Positions 7,544-14,803 of a stretch of 22,844 nucleotides of DNA are shown here, piece after piece. Below the pieces are notes generated by a model. It was given only the letters and a program-made list of their open reading frames with translations, did no database searches and was not told the DNA's origin. This stretch comes from an uncultured Pseudomonadota bacterium. GTDB lineage: Bacteria > Pseudomonadota > Gammaproteobacteria > Burkholderiales > Methylophilaceae. The DNA is taken from the NCBI GenBank assembly GCA_903854305.1, contig CAINWC010000105.1, forward strand, positions 1-22,844, in the 5' to 3' direction. The translations under genes were made by a program, and so were the position numbers. Positions within the stretch are counted from its first letter, which is position 1, and every line of letters begins with the position of its first letter.

Positions 7544-7570
7544 CTATTTTGCATAAAAACCACAAAATAG
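7544..7570. promoter_or_regulatory. Second dyad upstream of the exporter operon
   Basis: An inverted repeat with 8-bp arms CTATTTTG (7544-7551) and CAAAATAG (7563-7570) and an 11-nt spacer. It lies between the flavin reductase stop codon (7587) and the adaptor start. The AT-rich arms and the absence of a U-run on either side argue for a protein-binding site over an intrinsic terminator, but neither is proven. Confidence 0.35.
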
Positions 7571-7586
7571 CCATAGCGTTCAACAT

Positions 7587-8156
7587 CTAGAACGCAGATT
7601 TTAATGCGGCGCCCGTGGTGAAAAATGCACCGCCCGCAATGTGATGAATGGTGCGCAAGTCATCATGACCTTCAAAATGCCAGTGGCCATCGGTAAACAC
7701 ACGTTCATCGGCATAAGCCGCAACGACTTCTGCTATAAATAAATCATAAGTATTTTGGATATGCGGCTCGGGGATGAGCTTACATTCCAGCCATGCCACA
7801 CAGCCTTTGAGTAAAGGCGTATCTATATCTTTTGCGGGAAAAGTCTCTAAACCATAGCGCTCGAATTTATCGGTATCTTTTAAATCTCGTCCAGATATGG
7901 TGCCGACCTTACGCACGATATCTATCTGCGCCACACACGGCACGCTTAACGAAAACGTCCCAGAGGCTTCAAGCAACTCGCGGGTATAAGCGCTTTTATC
8001 AATCACAATCGTGATTTTTGGCGGGTCAAAGTCTAGCGGCATATTCCACGCTGCTGCCATGATATTTTGTTTGCCATGATGGCGAGCAGAAATAAGGACC
8101 ACGGGGCCGTGGTTTAGGAGACGGTAGGCTTTATTTAAACTCACTGAGTGCATCAT
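7587..8156 (-). CDS. Flavin reductase family protein (FMN-binding split barrel)
   Basis: A 189-residue protein of the flavin-reductase-like family, which binds FMN and typically reduces flavin with NAD(P)H for a partner oxygenase or another acceptor. Visible features are the start of the split barrel (SLNKAYRLLNHGPVVLISAR), the AAAWNMPLDFDPPKITIVIDKSAYTRELL block near residues 34-65, and FSLSVPC. These resemble the FMN-phosphate-binding region of the family. No signal peptide is seen. There are two adjacent start codons: the Shine-Dalgarno AGAGG is 4 nt from the first ATG and 7 nt from the second, so translation may begin at Met2 (8153). The gene follows glnS by 21 bp on the same strand and is probably co-transcribed with it. 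No oxygenase partner is next to it, so its substrate is unknown. Confidence 0.82.
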   Translation of the reverse strand: MMHSVSLNKAYRLLNHGPVVLISARHHGKQNIMAAAWNMPLDFDPPKITIVIDKSAYTRELLEASGTFSLSVPCVAQIDIVRKVGTISGRDLKDTDKFERYGLETFPAKDIDTPLLKGCVAWLECKLIPEPHIQNTYDLFIAEVVAAYADERVFTDGHWHFEGHDDLRTIHHIAGGAFFTTGAALKSAF

Positions 8157-8177
8157 AAAACCTCTTTGCCTTAACCG

Positions 8178-9971
8178 TTATTTTTGCCAAGCATCCCGCA
8201 AAGTCACCGTCCTATTAAATACAGGCTTACCAGCCACACTGTCTTTTCTATCCGCCACAAAGTATCCATGGCGTTCGAACTGGAACCTATCTTCTGGGTT
8301 TGCGTCTTTCAGGCTTGGTTCCAGTTGTGCTGAAATCACTTGTACTGAATTTGGATTAATATCGTTCAGGTAATCTCTATCGCCTGCGCCAGGATGGGCT
8401 TCTTTGAACAACCGGTCGTACAAGCGTACTTCTGTTTCATACGCATGGTCCACTGAAACCCAGTGAATATTGCCTTTTACTTTGATGCTATCTGAACCTG
8501 CTGTGCCTGATTTGGTATCGGGCAAATAGTCGCAATGCACCACGGTGACATTGCCTGCGGCATCTTTTTCAAAGCCTGTGCATTTCACTACGTAACCGTA
8601 ACGCAAACGCACCAAGCCATCAGGTACTAATCTGAAGAAGCCTTTGCTTGGGGTTTCCATAAAGTCTTCGCGCTCTATCCATAGCTCGCGGCTTAATGGC
8701 ACCACACGTTTGCCTAGCTCTGGTTTTAATGGATGGTTAGGTGCAAAGCAGTCTTCCGTTTGTGATTTTCCATTAGCATCGACGGGATAGTTATCAATCA
8801 CCAGTTTGATCGGGTCTAGCACGGCAATGCGGCGTTCTGATGATTCGTTGAGCACCTCGCGCATGCAATCTTCTAAAATCGTATATTCAATCCAGGAATC
8901 AGCTTTTGATACGCCGATGCGATCAGTGAACAGCTTAAAGCCTTCTGCCACATAACCACGACGGCGTGCGCCAGCTAACGTTGGTAATCGCGGGTCGTCC
9001 CAGCCGCTGACGTGTTTATCTTCCACCAGATCAATCAGCTTACGTTTTGATAACACGACATAAGTTAAGTTAAGTCGTGCGAACTCATATTGTTTCGGTA
9101 GCGGATGCGCCAACATTCCGGCTTCTGCCAAGCACTCTAACAGCCAGTCGTAAAACGGGCGTTGATCTTCAAACTCTAGCGTGCAAATAGAATGGGTGAT
9201 TTGCTCCAGCGCATCTTCAATGGGGTGGGCAAACGTGTACATTGGATAAATGCACCATTTATCACCGGTGTTGTGATGATGCGCACGTTTGATGCGGTAG
9301 ATAGCAGGGTCGCGCAGATTGATGTTAGGCGATGCCATGTCGATTTTGGCGCGTAAAATCAAGCTGCCATCGGCATGTTTACCATCGCGCATTTCACGGA
9401 ACAGGCTCAAGTTTTCTGCCACAGTGCGATCACGCCAAGGCGAATTCTTGCCCGCTTCGGTCAAGGTGCCGCGCGTAAGGCGCATTTCTTCTGCCGTTTG
9501 GCTATCGACATACGCATGGCCATTTTCAATCAAGCTCTCCGCGGCGCGGTACATCAAGTCAAAGTAGTTGCTGGCAAAATACTTGCTGTTTTGATTGTGT
9601 TCCGGACCTACATTCTCCCAGCTAAAACCTAGCCATTTAACCGCATCGCTGATGCTATCAACATACTCCTGACTTTCTTTTTCAGGGTTGGTGTCATCAA
9701 ATCTAAAGTGGCACACGCCAGCATAATCACGCGCTATCCCAAAATTTAAAAAAATACTTTTGGCATGTCCAATGTGCAGATATCCATTAGGTTCCGGCGG
9801 AAAACGCGTGCGGATTTTTGCCGGGTCTGGCTGCCCAGCGGCATGATGTGCGGCATCGCCCGGCGTACCGGCCCATTGACGCGTTTTGTAGACGCCTTGT
9901 TCAATATCTTTTTCAACAATCGCGCGGATAAAGTTAGAGGCAATAGGTAGTGGTGTTTTTTCAGATGACAT
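8178..9971 (-). CDS. glnS: Glutaminyl-tRNA synthetase
   Basis: A 597-residue class I aminoacyl-tRNA synthetase that charges tRNA-Gln with glutamine directly, using ATP. The class I HIGH motif is at 66-69 in FPPEPNGYLHIGHAKSI, and the KMSKS-equivalent is VLSKR at 306-310, as in E. coli GlnS. PEPNG (not the glutamate-enzyme PSPTG) and the long two-barrel C-terminal anticodon-binding region support GlnS over GltX. It is somewhat longer than E. coli GlnS (about 554 aa), through an N-terminal segment rich in Ala/His/Gly (about 35-50) and C-terminal additions. The ATG at 9971 has no good Shine-Dalgarno sequence. A TAAAAT box on the minus strand (10000-10005) could be its -10 element, but no matching -35 element is clear. 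The flavin reductase gene follows closely. Confidence 0.97.
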   Translation of the reverse strand: MSSEKTPLPIASNFIRAIVEKDIEQGVYKTRQWAGTPGDAAHHAAGQPDPAKIRTRFPPEPNGYLHIGHAKSIFLNFGIARDYAGVCHFRFDDTNPEKESQEYVDSISDAVKWLGFSWENVGPEHNQNSKYFASNYFDLMYRAAESLIENGHAYVDSQTAEEMRLTRGTLTEAGKNSPWRDRTVAENLSLFREMRDGKHADGSLILRAKIDMASPNINLRDPAIYRIKRAHHHNTGDKWCIYPMYTFAHPIEDALEQITHSICTLEFEDQRPFYDWLLECLAEAGMLAHPLPKQYEFARLNLTYVVLSKRKLIDLVEDKHVSGWDDPRLPTLAGARRRGYVAEGFKLFTDRIGVSKADSWIEYTILEDCMREVLNESSERRIAVLDPIKLVIDNYPVDANGKSQTEDCFAPNHPLKPELGKRVVPLSRELWIEREDFMETPSKGFFRLVPDGLVRLRYGYVVKCTGFEKDAAGNVTVVHCDYLPDTKSGTAGSDSIKVKGNIHWVSVDHAYETEVRLYDRLFKEAHPGAGDRDYLNDINPNSVQVISAQLEPSLKDANPEDRFQFERHGYFVADRKDSVAGKPVFNRTVTLRDAWQK

Positions 9972-10120
9972 GGCAACAAATTCAATTTAAGTTGTCGCTA
10001 TTTTACACCATTGATAGAGCATCAAACGCGAATCATTGCTCGGCCATACAACAATGATAGAAGCATAAAATTGACTTAAGATTAAAATCTAGAGCAATCA
10101 TATTTTTCAGCAGGCTGGCA

Positions 10121-10444
10121 TTAACGGGAAGCTTCTCGATGGTGCTGAGCCATGTCTGTTTCTTTTTGCCTAGCGATATTGGCATTGATATGATCGGCAA
10201 TTATCTGGTATTTTATCTGTTCTTTATTATAGGCATCCATAGATTCGTCACCTTGAGCTTTGGCAGAGTCAACCGTATAGTCATAAGCATCCTTAACAAA
10301 ACCAGCCAACGCAACTACCCCAGTAACACCCGCAGCCAAAACTACAGCTGGCGCTGATGCCGTTACCACCACAACACCCGCCGTGATTGCTAATACCCCT
10401 TCAGCTATTGGTACGACTGGATTTTGCTTTTCTTGCTCACTCAT
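10121..10444 (-). CDS. Small two-helix membrane protein of unknown function
   Basis: A 107-residue protein that I do not recognise. Residues 1-11 are polar. Residues 12-51 are a continuous run of Ala, Val, Gly, Thr and Ile, which would form a hairpin of two short membrane helices (about 15-33 and 34-51) broken near SAPA. Small residues recur as in glycine-zipper packing (GVLAITAG, GVTGVVALAG). Residues 52-107 are charged and probably helical, ending in the His/Arg-rich tail MAQHHREASR. There is a strong Shine-Dalgarno sequence (AAGGAG, 7-nt spacing) and a plausible promoter close upstream, so it is likely expressed on its own. Possible roles include a stress-related membrane protein, a pore-forming peptide or an envelope accessory protein; none is supported by a known motif. 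Confidence 0.75.
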   Translation of the reverse strand: MSEQEKQNPVVPIAEGVLAITAGVVVVTASAPAVVLAAGVTGVVALAGFVKDAYDYTVDSAKAQGDESMDAYNKEQIKYQIIADHINANIARQKETDMAQHHREASR

Positions 10445-10474
10445 GATAATTCTCCTTAATAATTTAAATGGATG

Positions 10475-10502
10475 ATTATTTTACTTTTGACATCCATGAC
10501 AA
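10475..10502 (-). promoter_or_regulatory. Sigma70-like promoter of the small membrane-protein gene
   Basis: On the minus strand, TTGTCA (10497-10502) is followed by 16 bp and AATAAT (10475-10480), each matching five of six consensus bases. Transcription would start near 10468 and leave a leader of about 24 nt containing the AAGGAG ribosome-binding site of the gene starting at 10444. Confidence 0.45.
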
Positions 10503-10515
10503 CGAGTACATTAAT
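10487..10515 (+). promoter_or_regulatory. Possible plus-strand promoter in the intergenic region
   Basis: A perfect -35 box TTGACA (10487-10492) is followed after 17 bp by ATTAAT (10510-10515, four of six consensus bases). It overlaps the opposing minus-strand promoter. It points toward a terminator-like hairpin about 200 bp away and toward birA. The -10 match is modest. Confidence 0.3.
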
Positions 10516-10689
10516 TATTGACAGAGATAAACTAAGCAACCTACGTGCCAACCAACTATCTTCAATTAAAACAATGCATTAAAAACATACCATCTATCAC
10601 TCCACTAAAAAATCAACGCCAAAATGTAGCTCATAAGATACAACTCAAACAGCTAAAACGATAGCTATATGATTTTTAAAGGTATTTAT

Positions 10690-10717
10690 AGTAGCCAGTT
10701 CACTACTTTTTATTTTT
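10690..10717 (+). terminator. Weak terminator-like hairpin upstream of birA
   Basis: The stem AGTAG (10690-10694) and CTACT (10703-10707), with an 8-nt loop, is followed at once by TTTTT-A-TTTTT on the plus strand. No plus-strand gene lies in the 245 bp before it. If real, it ends a short non-coding transcript or attenuates a long birA leader. The five-bp stem is weak. Confidence 0.3.
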
Positions 10718-10836
10718 CCAAAGTGCCCAATCATTCAGCCGGTGCTTACAATGATCTATCGATGATCGTTAAAGGCAATAAATTGCTTGATACGCATTCA
10801 CATCCATAAAACTGCCATGCTAAACTTACAAGCTTA

Positions 10837-11814
10837 ATGAACACACTGACCTTCCCAATCTTAAAACTGCTAGCCGATGGAAAATTTCATTCTGGCGAGG
10901 CAATTGCTAAGCATTTCAATGTAAGCCGCACGACTATTTGGAATGCATTACAGCATGCAGCAAAGCTAGAGATTGCTGTTTTTTCTGTGCGTGGACGTGG
11001 TTATAAACTTCCTCAAGCGTTCACTTTATTAGACGAGCAGGCAATTTTGAGTGCCATTGGTGAGCAGCGGGCGTGGTTCAATTTAGAAGTGCATGATCAT
11101 TTGGAATCTACCAATACTTATTTGATGAAAAAATTAAGTAGCGGTCAGGCACATGCAAGCTGTGTTGCCGCTAACTTGCAAACCAATGGCCGCGGCAGAC
11201 GTGGCCGTAGTTGGCAAGCGGGTTTAGGCGCGAGTTTAACTTTCTCGTTATTGTGGCGCTTTCAATGTGGTGCCTCGGCCTTATCAGGCTTAAGCTTGGC
11301 CGTTGGTGTTGCGTTGATGCGAACACTGCATAGTGTTGGCATCACCCAAGCGCAGCTCAAATGGCCGAATGACGTGCTCATTGGCCGAGAGAAATTAGCC
11401 GGTATTTTGATTGAGCTACAAGGCGATATGGAAGGACCAAGTGCCGCAGTGATTGGTATTGGCATCAACTTAAACTTACCGACAAATATCAAACAGCAGA
11501 TTGATCAGCCCGCGACTGATCTAGCGAGCGCGTCCTCACGAACGATGAATCCAAACGAATTACTGGGTGCCTTGCTCAAACACTTGACCCAGATATTGAA
11601 CAACTTCGAGCAACAAGGCTTTGCTGAAGTCCGCGACGAATGGATTAAACATCACGCTTATCATCAACAACCGGTAAAAATGCTGCATCCTGACGGCCGA
11701 GAGACACTAGGTACGGTGATTGATGTGGCAGAAGATGGAATCTTATTGGTAAGAACAGCCCAAGGTGACCAACGTTTTTCATCAGGCGAAATTAGTTTGC
11801 GGGCTTCAGAATAA
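10837..11814 (+). CDS. birA: Bifunctional biotin--[acetyl-CoA-carboxylase] ligase / repressor BirA
   Basis: A 325-residue biotin protein ligase that makes biotinyl-AMP and transfers biotin to a lysine of the acetyl-CoA carboxylase carrier protein. The N-terminal winged helix-turn-helix (about 1-60, with the NVSRTTIWNALQ recognition helix) marks the regulatory class. The catalytic domain shows the biotin/AMP loop GRGRRGRSW at 118-126, KWPNDV at 175-180 and the catalytic-lysine motif KLAGILIE from K187. A small SH3-like C-terminal domain follows (about 275-325). Its stop codon overlaps the coaX start by one base (TAATG), so the two are translationally coupled. The ATG at 10837 lacks a clear Shine-Dalgarno sequence. 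No biotin-synthesis genes or BirA operator are in the window. Confidence 0.96.
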   Translation: MNTLTFPILKLLADGKFHSGEAIAKHFNVSRTTIWNALQHAAKLEIAVFSVRGRGYKLPQAFTLLDEQAILSAIGEQRAWFNLEVHDHLESTNTYLMKKLSSGQAHASCVAANLQTNGRGRRGRSWQAGLGASLTFSLLWRFQCGASALSGLSLAVGVALMRTLHSVGITQAQLKWPNDVLIGREKLAGILIELQGDMEGPSAAVIGIGINLNLPTNIKQQIDQPATDLASASSRTMNPNELLGALLKHLTQILNNFEQQGFAEVRDEWIKHHAYHQQPVKMLHPDGRETLGTVIDVAEDGILLVRTAQGDQRFSSGEISLRASE

Positions 11815-12626
11815 TGGTGATGCGGTTAAATTCAGGTCTTATATTAGCGATTGATGCAGGGAATACTCGTGTTAAGTGGGGCTTATTTAATAGCTCGGGC
11901 AATATGCTTGAAAATGGCGCGTGCCTTAATGCAGATTTAGCAATAACTAGGCTACCAGAGGCAAATCATATCGTAATATCCAATGTTGCAGGCGCTGCGA
12001 TGCAAGCGCAATTAATCAGCTTACTGCCTAAAAACACCCCTATTCAATGGACAACTGCACAACTGCATGCCTGCGGCGTGAGTAATCGCTATGACCAAGC
12101 AGAAACGCTAGGTACTGATCGTTGGGCAGCGCTTATTGCCGCATGGCATATCAAACAAGCACCATGCGTGGTCGTCAATGCGGGCACTGCAGTGACGATT
12201 GATGCATTGAGTGTGAAATCTCTGAGCAATGACGGCGACGGCCAAGCTGAATTTATCGGTGGCTTGATTTTGCCTGGACTCAATCTAATGCAGCAAAGCT
12301 TAGGTCTTGCCACGGCTCAACTACCTAAATTAGATTTGGTGCAAAACTCAACGACACAAACACAGGCCAATATTTTTGCAAAAAATACCACCGATGCAAT
12401 CTATGCTGGAGCGTTGCATGCCATTTCAGGCACAATCATGCTCATGGCTCGCGAATTGAATGTACAGTGTAAGCAAGCGCCTTTTATTGTCATTAGCGGC
12501 GGCAATGCCCCCATTATTTACCAGCAGATAATGAAAGAAAGGCTCTTTATGGAAATGTCACAGCAAGCCGTAATCGTGGATAATTTGGTTTTACATGGCC
12601 TGTTTTTACAGCTTAAGGTTTTATAG
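11814..12626 (+). CDS. coaX: Type III pantothenate kinase
   Basis: A 270-residue type III pantothenate kinase, catalysing the first step of coenzyme A synthesis (pantothenate + ATP to 4'-phosphopantothenate). It belongs to the ASKHA fold. The phosphate-binding motif is IDAGNTRVKWG with D14, the GTDRWAALIAA block is at 100-110, and NAGTAVTIDAL has D130, followed by FIGGLILPGL (148-156). The length is usual for the family. The first ATG overlaps the birA stop; a second ATG at 11820 (Met3) is equally possible. Downstream of the TAG stop the same frame stays open for 19 sense codons, to a TGA overlapping the next start codon (see findings). The birA-coaX pairing is common in betaproteobacteria. 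Confidence 0.96.
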   Translation: MVMRLNSGLILAIDAGNTRVKWGLFNSSGNMLENGACLNADLAITRLPEANHIVISNVAGAAMQAQLISLLPKNTPIQWTTAQLHACGVSNRYDQAETLGTDRWAALIAAWHIKQAPCVVVNAGTAVTIDALSVKSLSNDGDGQAEFIGGLILPGLNLMQQSLGLATAQLPKLDLVQNSTTQTQANIFAKNTTDAIYAGALHAISGTIMLMARELNVQCKQAPFIVISGGNAPIIYQQIMKERLFMEMSQQAVIVDNLVLHGLFLQLKVL

Positions 12627-12665
12627 AACTTGGCTTTACAGAATGTATTGTTACTAGAGAGTTTT

Positions 12666-12686
12666 ATGCAAAGTGATTCACAATGA
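12666..12686 (+). other. Six-codon mini reading frame overlapping the SPOR gene start
   Basis: ATG at 12666 follows AGAGAG and opens a frame of six codons (MQSDSQ), whose TGA stop overlaps the SPOR-gene start in ATGA. It is in the same frame as the end of coaX. It may be a coupling leader, or the relic of a longer CoaX C-terminus. It may also be chance, being so short. Confidence 0.25.
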
Positions 12687-13357
12687 AAAAGTTGGTTTGG
12701 TTGTTAATAATGATTAACATAGTTTTATTAGCCTATTTCAATTTAGACTACATTTTACCGGGTACGCCAGCCGTTAAGTTGGCTGAATTAAACCCTGAGA
12801 AAATTAGTTTATTGTCACAGAAACAAATAGATGCCATGCCGAAAAAAACCATCAGTGCAACTGGTCCTATTGTAGCCGCCGTGGCAACAACAGCGCCGTC
12901 AGCATGCTATGAATGGGGCGTATTCTCCGCGACTAGCGTTGCTGGGGCACAAACGGCCGCATCAAAACTATCACTACAAGCCAAAGTAAAAGAACAATCT
13001 TCGCAAGAGGCTAAACGCTTTTGGGTCTACAGACCACCCCTCAAAACCACGCAAGAAGCACAAGTCAAAGCGGCGGAATTAAAAGCTTTAGGTGTTCAGG
13101 ATTTATTTGTAGTGCAAGAACCTAAATGGCGTAATGCCATATCATTTGGTGTATTTGAAGACGAGCAGCTCGCAATTAAGCTAATGAACGAACTAAAAGC
13201 TAAAGGCGTCCGAGAGGTTGTTAAAGCCTTACGCAATCAAGGTAAAGGCCATTTCAGCCTACTATTTAACAACTTAACAGCAGCTAAAGTAGCCGAAATC
13301 CAGTTATTAAAGTCGGATTTTCCTGAAGCGGATTTAAAATCAGCTGCTTGCAACTAA
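12683..13357 (+). CDS. Membrane-anchored SPOR-domain protein
   Basis: A 224-residue protein with one N-terminal membrane helix (about 3-22, LVWLLIMINIVLLAYFNLDY), a linker (about 25-70), and a SPOR-like region. The pattern WGVFS...A......L followed by FWVYRPP and ISFGVFEDEQLAIKLMNELKAKGV (about 75-180) is typical of SPOR repeats, which bind denuded peptidoglycan at division sites. Topology would place this domain in the periplasm. It follows coaX by 56 bp on the same strand and probably shares its transcript. The ATG has no good Shine-Dalgarno sequence of its own. A six-codon reading frame preceded by AGAGAG overlaps its start (ATGA), so translation may be coupled. The exact role is unknown. 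Confidence 0.78.
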   Translation: MKKLVWLLIMINIVLLAYFNLDYILPGTPAVKLAELNPEKISLLSQKQIDAMPKKTISATGPIVAAVATTAPSACYEWGVFSATSVAGAQTAASKLSLQAKVKEQSSQEAKRFWVYRPPLKTTQEAQVKAAELKALGVQDLFVVQEPKWRNAISFGVFEDEQLAIKLMNELKAKGVREVVKALRNQGKGHFSLLFNNLTAAKVAEIQLLKSDFPEADLKSAACN

Positions 13358-13408
13358 GTTTTTGCAGCACTAAGCTTTGACAGCTAAGTCCTCAAGGAGT
13401 TTTGCTGC

Positions 13409-14794
13409 TTAAGGAAACAACTTACCTGGATTCAGAATGTTATTTGGGTCAAAGGTAAGTTTTACCGCTTTCATTAAATTAATAGTCGTTTCATCAATCT
13501 CGCGTGAGATAAACGGGCGTTTAGCCATGCCAACGCCATGCTCGCCTGAGAGCGTGCCTTGCAGTGAAAGCACTAAACTAAACACCTCGTCCAAACACTC
13601 ATAAGCGCGTTTCATTTCATCTGCATTTTCTGGGTTTACCAATAAATTTACATGAATATTGCCATTGCCCGCATGCCCAAAATTGACGTTTGAAATTTTA
13701 TATTGTGCGGCCAGTTCTTCTAAGCCCGTGAGTAATTCTGGCAAGTGAGAAACAGGTACAGCAATATCTTCGTTGATTTTTTTAGGCGCAATATCTTTGA
13801 GCAAAGGGGATAAAGCCTTGCGTGCAGCCCATAAGGCTTTGGTGTCTGTCGCTGGTTTAGCTTCAATCAAGCCATCTACTTGGCAGGCTAATAAAATCGC
13901 TTCGGTCGCTTCAATAATCTCTTGCTGCGCACCATCGACTTCTATCATCAAATAAGCGCGGGCATTTTCTGGCAATAGATTTTTATGGCGTCCACGGATT
14001 AAATTCAATGCGCCATTATCTAAAAACTCTAGAGCACTCGGCGTATAGGGCTGCGCCATAATCGCCGCAATGGCTTTTGCGCAACTGAACGTGTCGACAA
14101 ACTCGGCTGTGATGCCGCCTGTATGTTTTGGCAACGGTGTGAGTTTGAGTGTCGCTTCTACAATTACCGCCAGTGTGCCTTCAGAACCCACTAGCAATCT
14201 GGTTAAATCATAACCCACCACGCCCTTGCTGGTGTAGCAGCCAGTTTTAATAATATCGCCATTGCCCGTAACGGCTTTTAATCCCAACACATGGTCACGC
14301 GCCACGCCGTATTTCACAGCATGCGGCCCTGCTGCACAAGTAGCAAGATTACCGCCAATGCTACAATAAGCCGCGCTAGAAGGGTCAGGTGGCCAAAAGA
14401 AACCTATATCTTTAATTGCATCCTGCAACTCTTGGTTTAATACGCCAGGTTCAACAATCGCCATGCGATTGTCCGGATCAACGCTGATAGTTTTATTCAT
14501 GCGCTCTAGCGAAAGCGCAACACCGCCCGCTTCTGGCACGCTGCCGCCAGCAGTACCTGTACCACGTCCGCGCGGCACAACAGGTACTTTATACAGATTG
14601 CAAAGCTTAATCACAGCCTGCACTTCTTCAACATTGAGCGGAAAGACTACTGCAATAGGCGAATGAAAGATACGCGAATTATCATAAGCGTAAGCGTAGC
14701 AATCTACAGGGTCGGTAAAGAGCCTGTCGCTAGGTAAAAGCAGCGCTAGTTGCGCTATAAAAGCTGAGCTTGCGAGAATGTCAGGAGTTGGCAT
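13409..14794 (-). CDS. FAD-linked oxidase of the GlcD / D-lactate dehydrogenase family
   Basis: A 461-residue flavoprotein that oxidises a 2-hydroxy acid (D-lactate, glycolate or D-2-hydroxyglutarate are the usual substrates) and passes electrons to a quinone or cytochrome. The PCMH-type FAD-binding domain is N-terminal, with PRGRGTGTAGGSVPEAGG (74-91) as the FAD-pyrophosphate loop. The C-terminal FAD-oxidase domain carries NFGHAGNGNIHVNLL (metal/substrate His motif) and SGEHGVG at 416-422. No GlcE or GlcF genes are adjacent, which argues against the three-subunit glycolate oxidase and favours a single-subunit D-lactate or 2-hydroxyacid dehydrogenase. It follows lpdA by 9 bp and is probably co-transcribed. 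It is convergent with the SPOR gene, with 51 bp between the stop codons. Confidence 0.88.
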   Translation of the reverse strand: MPTPDILASSAFIAQLALLLPSDRLFTDPVDCYAYAYDNSRIFHSPIAVVFPLNVEEVQAVIKLCNLYKVPVVPRGRGTGTAGGSVPEAGGVALSLERMNKTISVDPDNRMAIVEPGVLNQELQDAIKDIGFFWPPDPSSAAYCSIGGNLATCAAGPHAVKYGVARDHVLGLKAVTGNGDIIKTGCYTSKGVVGYDLTRLLVGSEGTLAVIVEATLKLTPLPKHTGGITAEFVDTFSCAKAIAAIMAQPYTPSALEFLDNGALNLIRGRHKNLLPENARAYLMIEVDGAQQEIIEATEAILLACQVDGLIEAKPATDTKALWAARKALSPLLKDIAPKKINEDIAVPVSHLPELLTGLEELAAQYKISNVNFGHAGNGNIHVNLLVNPENADEMKRAYECLDEVFSLVLSLQGTLSGEHGVGMAKRPFISREIDETTINLMKAVKLTFDPNNILNPGKLFP

Positions 14795-14803
14795 TGAGCA
14801 ACG

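Larger units (their letters stand above)
10445..10836. other. AT-rich divergent intergenic region with candidate unannotated transcript
   Basis: A 392-bp gap without a recognised gene. Left to right it holds a minus-strand promoter for the small membrane protein and an overlapping plus-strand promoter-like pair (10487-10515). A second perfect TTGACA on the plus strand (10518-10523) has no good -10 box. A small stem AGCTA/TAGCT (10651-10666) and a terminator-like hairpin with a T-run (10690-10717) follow. The birA upstream sequence completes the region. A 46-codon open frame (10669-10809) has no ribosome-binding site. No BirA-box (TTGTAAACC-type) sequence was found before birA. Confidence 0.5.

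Noticed and set aside
10445..10520. A riboswitch or tRNA-like element in the intergenic gap.
   Set aside because: No conserved riboswitch core, cloverleaf or CCA end could be recognised; only promoter-like boxes are seen.
10669..10809. A 46-codon plus-strand open frame (MIFKGIYSSQ...) before birA.
   Set aside because: It has no Shine-Dalgarno sequence, no recognisable features, and a terminator-like hairpin inside it. In an AT-rich gap this length can occur by chance.
10740..10836. A BirA operator for autoregulation upstream of birA.
   Set aside because: No TTGTAAACC / GGTTTACAA-type half-sites were found in the upstream sequence.
13364..13409. GCAGCA and TGCTGC flanking the convergent junction of the SPOR gene and FAD oxidase gene as a terminator.
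   Set aside because: The six-base arms are about 30 nt apart, with no U-run, so a functional hairpin is doubtful.
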